Source: Bacillota bacterium (GTDB lineage: Bacteria > Bacillota > Clostridia > Lachnospirales > Lachnospiraceae). Taken from it: 22,401 bases of DNA. The notes under the pieces are model-generated. The model was not told the DNA's origin. It saw nothing but the letters and a program-made list of their open reading frames with translations, and did no database searches. The DNA is taken from positions 1 through 22,401 of the forward strand of contig JAEZUR010000017.1 of the NCBI GenBank assembly GCA_023420935.1, read 5' to 3'. This document shows, one piece after another, positions 1 to 6,630 of the stretch. Position 1 is the first letter of the stretch. Each line of letters starts with the position of its first letter. The position numbers and the translations under genes are program-made.

Positions 1-10
1 AAAGGGTGTA

Positions 11-90
11 GTGGAATTTACTTGTACATTCTGGAACTTACTCGTGCACAACTGGAAGTTAGTTTTTCATTTTACTGGATAAAAATTACT
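11..90. repeat. Degenerate ~21-bp tandem repeats, possible IS end
   Basis: Four head-to-tail units start at 11, 31, 52 and 75, each opening with GTGGA or CTGGA; the first three share the pattern STGGAAnTTAnTnnTnCA, and the fourth is decayed. The spacing (20, 21, 23) is about two helical turns. Arrays of this kind are known as transposase-binding sites at the ends of IS21-family elements, so this may be the terminal part of an element lying left of the window. No transposase gene is visible, so the assignment is an inference. The rest of 91-195 is AT-rich and shows no gene. Confidence 0.4.
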
Positions 91-171
91 TTCTGATATG
101 ATATCTAAGTCACGTAAATGATACACACAAATAGTAATAAATGTAAATAAAGTGAAAAAAACAACAAATAT

Positions 172-187
172 ATGTAAAGAATTACAT
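172..187. promoter_or_regulatory. Small palindrome upstream of promoter, possible operator
   Basis: ATGTAA-AGAA-TTACAT has perfect 6-bp arms and a 4-bp spacer. It ends 8 bp before the -35 box at 196. The position suits an activator or repressor site, but the element is short in AT-rich DNA and could be chance. Confidence 0.25.
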
Positions 188-195
188 TAAATTAA

Positions 196-224
196 TTGAC
201 ATCATATGACATAATTTTTATAAT
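196..224 (+). promoter_or_regulatory. Perfect consensus sigma-A promoter
   Basis: TTGACA at 196-201 and TATAAT at 219-224 are separated by exactly 17 bp, a full match to the vegetative consensus. The predicted start near 231 leaves a leader of about 50 nt before the ATG at 281. It should drive the three-gene unit 281-2500. Confidence 0.8.
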
Positions 225-280
225 TTATAAGAGTTATATTTTGAGAGAAAATAGGAAATGATGAAATTAATGGGGGAAAT

Positions 281-970
281 ATGAAGATAGAAGTTACCGA
301 TATTGAACATTTTTTAGTTGTACAAGAACCTTCTTATATTAGACAATACGTAGTTTGTTCGTTGATATTTTTGATTTTACCTAGTTTGCTTGCAATGATT
401 TGTGATCCTTTTATACCATGTCTGTTTAATTTGTTTCTGGCAATCACTTTTGTGATGAGTATATTTTCTCTTATTATTTTATTTAATGCAGTGCGTTACC
501 AGATTCTGTACTCTTTATATACAGGAATAATAAGTCTAGCTATATCCATAGTTTATTATTTATGTTTTTACAAATTAGTTTTTATAGCACTTAAAATTAA
601 TACACCAATTATTAAATATAGTTCTATTATTATCTATGTAGCATTGATAATGGCTGTATTTATCTTACCTTTTCATTTTATTAAAAAGGGGTACTATTCT
701 TCTAATAGAAAAATTAGTGAAAGAAGTCAGAAAATTAATTCTAATGCAGCTGGCATAATTGGATGTACAACAGGACTTGGATTATCGTTGGGACGTTTTT
801 TAACAGACTACGGCAGTTATAATACAATACTGTTTGGTAGTGGTATTGCTTGTTTAATTCTATCGTTATGTATTATTTTAGGTATCCCTAACATACATAA
901 ATACTTTATTATGAAAAAGTTTATAAATTATGTTTCGCTTTACCAGGAGGAAAAAAGTGATACAATATAA
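281..970 (+). CDS. Unrecognised polytopic membrane protein (about 6 TM)
   Basis: This is a 229-residue protein that I do not recognise. Hydrophobic spans lie near residues 23-42, 47-69, 75-103, 112-133 and 183-204. A weaker glycine-rich span (AGIIGCTTGLGLSLG) lies around 156-172. A basic, serine-rich loop (KKGYYSSNRKISERSQK) lies at about 135-151. The N-terminal 20 residues look cytosolic. The start is supported by a G-rich ribosome site (GGGGGAAAT) directly upstream. It is the first gene after the consensus promoter, and its last codons overlap the next gene, which implies co-transcription and coupled translation. It has no catalytic motif, and the very AT-rich codon use suggests acquired DNA. 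It could be an immunity, transport-accessory or sensor membrane protein, but nothing in the sequence decides this. Confidence 0.7.
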   Translation: MKIEVTDIEHFLVVQEPSYIRQYVVCSLIFLILPSLLAMICDPFIPCLFNLFLAITFVMSIFSLIILFNAVRYQILYSLYTGIISLAISIVYYLCFYKLVFIALKINTPIIKYSSIIIYVALIMAVFILPFHFIKKGYYSSNRKISERSQKINSNAAGIIGCTTGLGLSLGRFLTDYGSYNTILFGSGIACLILSLCIILGIPNIHKYFIMKKFINYVSLYQEEKSDTI

Positions 971-1322
971 ATCAATAAAATCGTTTGTTACATCAACTTA
1001 TGTGTTGGTTCTTATTAGTGTTATAATATTACTACTTACTGTTAATTCTATAAACGTAAAATTTCTAAAGAATACTATAACAATAATTTTGCTTTTAGTT
1101 TTTTTCGCATGCCTTATATTAGAAGCATTTAATGATTTATCTAATAAATATTTCACTTCAACTTTGTATATAGGTATCGTTGATATAATGGCTATTTTGG
1201 TATTTATAATTAGTGTTTATTACAACATTGAGAAGCTGAGTGATATTTATACAATTTTGACTTCAATTACCATATTAATAATAACTCGTCACGGGGATTT
1301 TGCTAAGATTCAGACAAAATAA
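957..1322 (+). CDS. Unrecognised small 4-TM membrane protein, GTG start
   Basis: The frame is open from an ATG at 930, but the better start is GTG at 957. A perfect AGGAGG at 945-950 sits 6 nt before it, while the ATG at 930 has no ribosome site. From GTG the protein is 121 residues. It is almost entirely hydrophobic, with four predicted membrane spans near residues 11-31, 36-57, 66-88 and 92-110, short loops and a basic C-terminus. It overlaps the upstream gene by 14 nt, so the two are very likely translationally coupled and may form one complex. No family was recognised. Confidence 0.7.
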   Translation: MIQYKSIKSFVTSTYVLVLISVIILLLTVNSINVKFLKNTITIILLLVFFACLILEAFNDLSNKYFTSTLYIGIVDIMAILVFIISVYYNIEKLSDIYTILTSITILIITRHGDFAKIQTK

Positions 1323-1369
1323 TGTATTAAATAATGTATTAACCGAAACAAAGAATGAGGGGGCTTTAA

Positions 1370-2500
1370 ATGAAAAAAATAATCAGAAAAGTTGTAGTAA
1401 TTTGGTTGGTAATAGTATTTATGCTACCTAATATGAATTTTACCATAGCTACAGCGTATGACATTAATAATCAGTGTACCAAGGCGAGTACATCCACTGC
1501 TACCTATATGGAGAAGGAGTTAAAATTTGAACATAAAGGTGATTGTGAAAGTGGTCCATGGGATATAAAGAAGGATAATGATGGAACCATATACGCCTAT
1601 GAATGGGATACCTATGATGAGATCACCGACACAACAGATAGTTTTTGGGTTGGCTTACATAAAATGAAATGGTCAAAAGATGGAACGTTATCTTATCAAA
1701 AGATTAGGCTTAGTAGTAAATTTACACATCGTATTGAAAGTGGTGGTTATATTGGTGTTACGGAGCAAGATAGTAATGAAAATCTGTTTGTTACCTATGA
1801 AGGGAAATATAAAAAGAAAGAACGAGAAATGCTCACAGTAATTGATAAAAATGGAGCGATTATTCGAGATTATGTTTTGAACGATAAGGTAAAACATTTT
1901 AAAGAAAAAAGTGACATTAGTATTTACGATATTTATATATCTGATTCGGAGATGTTGCTATATGTTAGGGAAGATCGTTCAATACATTCTATTCAAACAT
2001 TTAACTGGAAAACAGGTAAGCGTCTTAGTGCGATAGAGATAGAAAAATTGGAAGATCCGACAATAAAAGATGGCTTCATATATGGAATTAAAAAAACAAG
2101 TTCAATGAATGAAAATTCGGATGATAGCATTAAAGATACCAGCTCTTACAATCTGGTTAAATTAACATTGGATGGCAGTATGGAATTATGGAGTCAGCCA
2201 TTACCTAAGGGAAAAGCAGAAACAATACGAGATGATGATGAATACTATAATAAATTTGATTATGATATTGCAGGTACGTATGCTTATGTATGTAATACTG
2301 AGGGCATATTTAGCGCCGATACATCTGTGCAAAATGAGGGATTTTCTTTGATTATGTCCCCTAACAACAGTAAATATCTTTCAAATTATTACTCAATTGT
2401 AGATTTGAAGGTAATTAATGAGAAATGTCTTTATCTGCTATCTATTGATGGAGAAGACGAAGAATGGCCGACTGATTTAGGAATGTATACATTGAATTAA
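1370..2500 (+). CDS. Unrecognised exported protein with signal peptide
   Basis: The protein has 376 residues. The N-terminus (MKKIIRKVV, then a hydrophobic stretch to about residue 28, then ATAYD) is a typical Sec signal peptide, so it is exported. There is no lipobox cysteine and no LPXTG-type sorting signal. The mature part is rich in Asp, Glu and aromatic residues, with repeated short strands of the type DGTIYAYEWD, GYIGVTEQDSNENLFVTYEG and DGFIYGIKK, which suggests a beta-propeller or similar all-beta fold. That fold is inferred from pattern only. GAATGAGGGGG precedes the ATG. A 10-bp direct repeat (AATGTATTAA at 1321-1330 and 1333-1342) lies in the 47-nt gap after the 4-TM gene. It is the last gene of the three-gene unit. 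Confidence 0.7.
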   Translation: MKKIIRKVVVIWLVIVFMLPNMNFTIATAYDINNQCTKASTSTATYMEKELKFEHKGDCESGPWDIKKDNDGTIYAYEWDTYDEITDTTDSFWVGLHKMKWSKDGTLSYQKIRLSSKFTHRIESGGYIGVTEQDSNENLFVTYEGKYKKKEREMLTVIDKNGAIIRDYVLNDKVKHFKEKSDISIYDIYISDSEMLLYVREDRSIHSIQTFNWKTGKRLSAIEIEKLEDPTIKDGFIYGIKKTSSMNENSDDSIKDTSSYNLVKLTLDGSMELWSQPLPKGKAETIRDDDEYYNKFDYDIAGTYAYVCNTEGIFSADTSVQNEGFSLIMSPNNSKYLSNYYSIVDLKVINEKCLYLLSIDGEDEEWPTDLGMYTLN

Positions 2501-2526
2501 ATGACACTGTTACTTGCGAAAAAAGC

Positions 2527-2554
2527 AAGCCTGCTACGCCGTTGTAGCAGACTT
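2527..2554 (+). terminator. Weak hairpin terminator after three-gene unit
   Basis: The stem CTGCTAC/GTAGCAG (2531-2537 with 2544-2550) extends through one mismatch to AAG/CTT, with a 6-nt loop. It is followed by ACTTTAAAA rather than a proper T-run, so termination may be inefficient. Confidence 0.4.
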
Positions 2555-2607
2555 ACTTTAAAAGGGGAGGATAAGTATTTAATTTTTCATTGGTAAGTTG
2601 CTTTGTT

Positions 2608-2632
2608 ATAATTGGAGGGGGGATCCAATTAT
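2608..2632. repeat. 9-bp stem hairpin with all-purine G-rich loop
   Basis: ATAATTGGA at 2608-2616 pairs with TCCAATTAT at 2624-2632 around a 7-nt loop GGGGGGA. There is no T-run behind it and no gene immediately next to it. It could be part of a small RNA or a protein-binding site; its role is unknown. Confidence 0.35.
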
Positions 2633-2763
2633 TGAAAGAGCATACGCATTTTGTGTATCTAATTAATATGAAGCGCCGTTGCTTTACATTTATTAGATAA
2701 TCATAGTATGACACTTTTTTTCAGTTATATTCAATAATTATAATAAAAAATAAAAAAAATAAA

Positions 2764-2793
2764 TTGAAATTATATTGTAAACTGTGATATACT
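2764..2793 (+). promoter_or_regulatory. Sigma-A promoter of SEC-C gene (extended -10)
   Basis: TTGAAA (2764-2769), an 18-bp spacer and TATACT (2788-2793), with TGA directly ahead of the -10 giving an extended -10. The predicted start is about 25 nt before the ATG at 2827. Confidence 0.65.
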
Positions 2794-2826
2794 GTAGCTT
2801 GATTAAAAAATAAAGGATGGTTTACT

Positions 2827-3327
2827 ATGAGTTTATTAACAGACTGGAGAGAAAGTGCTTACGGAGATGAATCTGATCAAAATGCGGTTCAGATGTTCTG
2901 GGCAAATTATTTCAATATTGAAAAAGGTATTTATGAGCAGATTTTAGCAGAACCTGAGAAGGTAGTAACTGGAACAGTAGAAGAGTTAGCTGCTAAATAT
3001 AATACAGAGTTAAGTATTTTTGTTGGATTCTTAGACGGTATTAATGATAGCTTGGTGAATCCTAATCCAATCGAAGAGATGGACAAGGATACAAAAGTTA
3101 ACTTAGGATTTGATAAAGAAAAGCTTTACTATAATATGGTTGAAGCAAAAGCGGACTGGCTATATGAATTAGAAGCTTGGGATTCTTTACTTACGGAAGA
3201 GAAAAGAAAAGAGCTTTACAAGGAACAGAAAAAGTCTGGTACTGTTGTAAAAGAGAAAAAAGTTGGAAGAAATGATCCATGTCCTTGCGGAAGTGGTAAA
3301 AAGTATAAAAAATGCTGTGGTGCTTAA
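2827..3327 (+). CDS. SEC-C motif protein
   Basis: The protein has 166 residues. The C-terminal 20 residues carry the SEC-C zinc-binding motif (RNDPCPCGSGKKYKKCC, residues 149-165), with Cys and CysCys pairs as probable ligands, as found at the end of SecA and in many small stand-alone proteins. Residues 1-125 are an acidic, helical domain with no catalytic motif that I recognise. A basic Lys/Glu linker (about 123-146) joins the two parts. The motif suggests binding to another macromolecule such as ribosome, nucleic acid or export partner, but the function is unknown. AAGGATGG precedes the ATG. It is monocistronic, with its own promoter and a terminator whose stem includes the last codons. Confidence 0.85.
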   Translation: MSLLTDWRESAYGDESDQNAVQMFWANYFNIEKGIYEQILAEPEKVVTGTVEELAAKYNTELSIFVGFLDGINDSLVNPNPIEEMDKDTKVNLGFDKEKLYYNMVEAKADWLYELEAWDSLLTEEKRKELYKEQKKSGTVVKEKKVGRNDPCPCGSGKKYKKCCGA

Positions 3328-3346
3328 TCTACACCACAGCTTTTTT
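3314..3346 (+). terminator. Rho-independent terminator overlapping the SEC-C stop codon
   Basis: A 9-bp stem GCTGTGGTG/CACCACAGC (3314-3322 with 3332-3340) is followed by TTTTTT. The stop codon at 3325-3327 lies in the loop, and the 5' arm codes for the final Cys-Cys-Gly residues. Confidence 0.9.
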
Positions 3347-3425
3347 CTCGACTAAAATGAGGAACGAAGTCTCTAACATATGCTTCTAATTAACAAAAAG
3401 ATAACAAGGAAACACCTTGTTTAGG

Positions 3426-3454
3426 TTGACATAAAATTTAAAACTCGGTATTAT
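3426..3454 (+). promoter_or_regulatory. Sigma-A promoter of DUF4015-mgsA operon
   Basis: TTGACA at 3426-3431, a 17-bp spacer and TATTAT at 3449-3454. The predicted start is near 3461, giving a leader of about 26 nt with AGGATGAAG as ribosome site. Confidence 0.75.
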
Positions 3455-3486
3455 TATAGTAAAGAATAAAATAGGATGAAGACAGA

Positions 3487-4734
3487 ATGAGTGAACAGTC
3501 ACAAGATAAGAAACCAAAGGGAAACAAACTATTTATTCTAACCGTATTATTACTTATGATAGCCATTACGTTAGGAACGATGTTATTTTATGGAATACAG
3601 TACGTGCAGAATAAAGATTTTCAAGATAAAGCTAGTCAAAACAAGGAACAAAAGGAAAGCATTATTGAACCAACGGTAATACCTACACCAGTGGCAACAG
3701 TTAAACCTACACCAGCGCCTACGATTACTCCTGCTCCTAACGAGGAGCCTATTAGCAAAACACCAGTTAAGGTAAGAGGAATCTATGTTACCGGGCCAAG
3801 AGCTGGATCTGGTGAAGCGATGGATGACTTAATACATCTGGTAGATACGACAGAGATTAATGCCATGGTTATTGATATTAAAAATGATAGTGGTGAGATT
3901 ACATATAAAATGAATCAAGATACGGTGAAAGAAATTGGAGCCGGAACTGCATATATTCATGATATGAAAGCGCTAGTAAAGCGTTTGAAAAAGAAAAACA
4001 TATATCTTATTGCTAGAATAGTAGCATTTAAAGACCCTAAATTAGCACAGGAGAAACCAGAGTTAAGCTTAAAAACGAAAGATGGTAAGATTTTTAAAGA
4101 TGATAAAGGGCTTAGCTGGGTGAATCCGTATAAGAAAGAAGTTTGGGACTATCTAGTTGGAGTAGCAAGTGAGGCAGCTTATCTTGGTTTTGATGAGATT
4201 CAATTTGATTATATCCGCTTTTCAACTGATTCTGGTATGAAAAATGTGAATTTTGGTAAAGCTGCAAAAAATAAATCCAAAGGACAGGTTATTACGGAAT
4301 TTACGAAATACGCTTATGAAAAGTTATCTAGTAAAGGAGTCTTCGTGTCTGCTGACGTGTACGGAACCATTATCGACAGTCAAGTGGATGCCAAGATTGT
4401 AGGTCAGGATTATGCAGATATGGCATCCCATCTGGATTATATTTGTCCAATGGTGTACCCATCTCATTATGCGGATGGTTCCTATGAGATTGCACATCCC
4501 AATGATAATCCATATGAGATTATCTATAATGCGTTGACGGAATCTCAAAAAGCACTAACGAATTCCAATTTAGATCAGGTTGCCATTGTAAGACCTTGGT
4601 TGCAAGACTTTTTTGGGTATAAGAAGAAAGAAATCAAAGCTCAGATTAAAGCTGTAGAAGATGCAGGATATGAAGAATGGATTCTATGGAATGCTAGCAA
4701 TCGCTATACCAAGGAAGGGCTTTTGAAGGAATAA
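3487..4734 (+). CDS. Membrane-anchored putative glycoside hydrolase (DUF4015)
   Basis: The protein has 415 residues. A short cytosolic N-terminus is followed by one membrane span (about 14-37), then a Pro/Thr-rich linker (about 60-92). The rest is a domain of about 320 residues matching the putative glycosyl hydrolase family DUF4015, a TIM-barrel-like fold. Recognisable segments are VRGIYVTG at the domain start, NAMVIDIKNDSGEITY, the acidic FDEIQFDYIRF, SADVYGTI and YICPMVYPSHY. The acidic residues in these strands are likely active-site groups by analogy with related barrels. The topology places the enzyme outside the membrane, probably acting on a wall or extracellular polysaccharide; the substrate is unknown. 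mgsA follows 23 nt downstream and shares the transcript. Confidence 0.85.
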   Translation: MSEQSQDKKPKGNKLFILTVLLLMIAITLGTMLFYGIQYVQNKDFQDKASQNKEQKESIIEPTVIPTPVATVKPTPAPTITPAPNEEPISKTPVKVRGIYVTGPRAGSGEAMDDLIHLVDTTEINAMVIDIKNDSGEITYKMNQDTVKEIGAGTAYIHDMKALVKRLKKKNIYLIARIVAFKDPKLAQEKPELSLKTKDGKIFKDDKGLSWVNPYKKEVWDYLVGVASEAAYLGFDEIQFDYIRFSTDSGMKNVNFGKAAKNKSKGQVITEFTKYAYEKLSSKGVFVSADVYGTIIDSQVDAKIVGQDYADMASHLDYICPMVYPSHYADGSYEIAHPNDNPYEIIYNALTESQKALTNSNLDQVAIVRPWLQDFFGYKKKEIKAQIKAVEDAGYEEWILWNASNRYTKEGLLKE

Positions 4735-4757
4735 AGACAACAAAGGAGAATAGAAGA

Positions 4758-5240
4758 ATGGATAATAATTTTATTGAATTTACCATTACCAAGCAAAAAC
4801 ACATTGCATTAATCGCTCATGACAGTAAGAAGAAAGAACTAGTTCAATGGGTGGAAGAGAACAAAGAAATACTGAAAAATCATTTCCTTTGTGGAACTGG
4901 TACAACTGCAAGATTGATTGCAGAGAAGACTGATCTTCCAGTAAAAGGTTATAACAGCGGTCCTCTTGGTGGTGACCAGCAGATAGGTTCTAGAATCGTA
5001 GAAGGCAATATTGATTTCGTTATATTCTTCTGGGATCCGTTGGAGTCACAACCTCATGATCCTGATGTAAAAGCATTACTACGTATTGCTGTAGTTTATG
5101 ATATACCAGTTGCCAATAACCGTGCTACGGCTGATTTCTTATTATCATCTAAATACATGTCTGAAGAATACACTAGAAAAGTGGAGAACTTCAATAAGAC
5201 TATGAAGGATAGACTTGAGAAATTTGGAAAAGAACAATAA
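4758..5240 (+). CDS. mgsA: Methylglyoxal synthase
   Basis: The enzyme converts dihydroxyacetone phosphate to methylglyoxal and phosphate, a bypass of lower glycolysis used when phosphate is short or sugar phosphate builds up. The 160 residues show the family motifs: HDSKK (21-25) and GTGTTARLI (46-54) for phosphate binding; GPLGGDQQIG, in which Asp73 corresponds to the catalytic Asp of the E. coli enzyme; and PHDPDVKALLR with His100. Length and motifs are complete, so it should be active and cytosolic. AAAGGAG precedes the ATG. It is the second gene of an operon with the DUF4015 protein and ends in a strong terminator. The pairing with a wall-related glycosidase gives no clear metabolic link. 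Confidence 0.95.
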   Translation: MDNNFIEFTITKQKHIALIAHDSKKKELVQWVEENKEILKNHFLCGTGTTARLIAEKTDLPVKGYNSGPLGGDQQIGSRIVEGNIDFVIFFWDPLESQPHDPDVKALLRIAVVYDIPVANNRATADFLLSSKYMSEEYTRKVENFNKTMKDRLEKFGKEQ

Positions 5241-5300
5241 AGCATTGTGACAATAATAGAGTGTTGATAGTATCAATGAGCTAGTGTATAAAACTAAAAT

Positions 5301-5356
5301 AATACTCTCTTTTAAGATAGACCTAATCTAGGAATCTTAGAAGAGAGTATTTTTTT
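5301..5356. terminator. Strong terminator after mgsA, possibly bidirectional
   Basis: AATACTCTCTT (5301-5311) pairs with AAGAGAGTATT (5341-5351), continued by T-G and TAAGAT/ATCTTA. This makes a stem of about 18 bp followed by TTTTTTT. On the opposite strand the stem is followed by a T-rich stretch, so it may also stop metF transcripts arriving from the right. Confidence 0.85.
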
Positions 5357-5476
5357 GCCTTATTTACATGCAGAACCGCAAGACGCCAAATCTTAGCCGA
5401 ATTCCAATTAAGATCTATTCATAACTAACAAATTGTTGAATCAATACTAGTTAAATTAATATAAAAAAGATAGAAA

Positions 5477-6349
5477 CTAAATAAGATTAAGATTCTTAAA
5501 AATGGTACTAGCTACATCTACCTTATTCATACTATAAAGATGAACGCCATCTACCCCATGTTCTAGTAACTCCAATATTTGATTAGTCGCAAAGTCTAAT
5601 CCTGCTTTTTTAAAGTCCTCCGGTTCATCCTTATACTTCGCTATCAAATGAGAGAGTTTCGTCGGTATCTTAGAACCAGACAACTCTACGATAGTTTTAA
5701 TCTGGTTAGCAGAAGTGATTGGCATAATACCTACTGAGATGGGAACCTCAATCCTTTGGGAACGAACCAAGTCTAGAAAACGATAAAACACCTGATTATC
5801 AAAGAATAACTGGGTAATTAAAAAGTCGGCTCCAGAATTTACTTTTTCCTTTAAATGCAGAATATCCTCTTCACGACTAGTCGATTCAATATGCTTCTCT
5901 GGGTAGCATGCCGCAGCAATATTAAATGCATCTTCTGATGATGTTAGCCTTATGGCTTCAATTAAATCAGAAGCATGTTGATATCTACGATTTCTAAATT
6001 CATCTTCTGTCATTTCCTTTGGATGATCTCCTCGTAATGCTAAGATATTCTTTATATTTTGTTGCTGCAATTCAGTAAGAAATCCAGCTAACTCATGTTC
6101 TTTCAGAGCAGCACAGGTAAAGTGCGCAAGAGCTTCAATTCCACATGTATTCTGGATATAGGATGCGATGGATACCGTTTTCTTACTGCTGCTCCCGCCG
6201 GCTCCATATGTAACACTAATGAAATCTGGATTTAAATTTTTAAAATCATCTAATGCTTGATAGATCAAGGCAATATCATCGTCACGTTTTGGCGGAAATA
6301 CTTCAAGTGAAAATACAGGATGTTTTCTACTATAGATATCTTTTATCAT
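5477..6349 (-). CDS. metF: 5,10-methylenetetrahydrofolate reductase
   Basis: The flavoprotein reduces methylene-THF to methyl-THF, the methyl donor for methionine synthesis. The 290 residues match the usual single-domain MetF length. Visible family segments are FSLEVFPPK at the N-terminus (Glu16 in the catalytic position), SVTYGAGGS, the strand around ALAHFTCA, NILALRGDHP, and DFLITQLFFDN followed by PISVGIMPI. GGAG lies upstream of the ATG on the minus strand. It is a single gene, convergent with mgsA and divergent from the response regulator at 6631. I saw no S-box riboswitch or T-box in its leader. Confidence 0.95.
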   Translation of the reverse strand: MIKDIYSRKHPVFSLEVFPPKRDDDIALIYQALDDFKNLNPDFISVTYGAGGSSSKKTVSIASYIQNTCGIEALAHFTCAALKEHELAGFLTELQQQNIKNILALRGDHPKEMTEDEFRNRRYQHASDLIEAIRLTSSEDAFNIAAACYPEKHIESTSREEDILHLKEKVNSGADFLITQLFFDNQVFYRFLDLVRSQRIEVPISVGIMPITSANQIKTIVELSGSKIPTKLSHLIAKYKDEPEDFKKAGLDFATNQILELLEHGVDGVHLYSMNKVDVASTIFKNLNLI

Positions 6350-6397
6350 AACTTACTCCATTCTTTTATAACATTTCATTTGTAAAATCCTATCTAC

Positions 6398-6426
6398 ATC
6401 ATATAACATTTATTTCTGATTTTCCA
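6398..6426 (-). promoter_or_regulatory. Possible metF promoter
   Basis: On the minus strand TGGAAA (6426-6421) and TATGAT (6403-6398) are 17 bp apart; these match 4/6 and 5/6 consensus bases. The remaining intergenic DNA up to 6630 has no other clear signal, and I found no convincing promoter for the gene at 6631. Confidence 0.4.
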
Positions 6427-6630
6427 GTAATTTTCTACACCTCCCATAACGTTATTGATACAGAAAAATACGACTAAGCTTAGGAAACGCAGAAATTGTG
6501 AATTATATCTATATTTGTTGGTATAGAATAGCGACTCATTATATAGTATGATAGAACCAAAAAGTACAGTAACAAAACAAATGAGGTTTAATGAAAGAAA
6601 GAAGGGAAATCATTGAAAGGGGAGTAAGGT

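Larger units (their letters stand above)
2501..2826. other. Intergenic region of 326 nt with two hairpins and a promoter
   Basis: It holds a terminator-like hairpin (2527-2554), a second hairpin with a G-rich loop (2608-2632), and the promoter of the SEC-C gene (2764-2793). A 31-codon frame starts at 2501 but has no ribosome site. No protein gene is supported. The stretch 2633-2760 is AT-rich and otherwise featureless. Confidence 0.5.

Noticed and set aside
172..187. Second BceR-type site upstream of the unknown module
   Set aside because: The half-sites are in the opposite order (TGTAA-N4-TTACA), so it does not match the Bce-type arrangement; kept only as a weak generic operator.
2501..2596. 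31-codon frame directly after the exported-protein gene
   Set aside because: It has no ribosome site and is crossed by the hairpin at 2527-2554.
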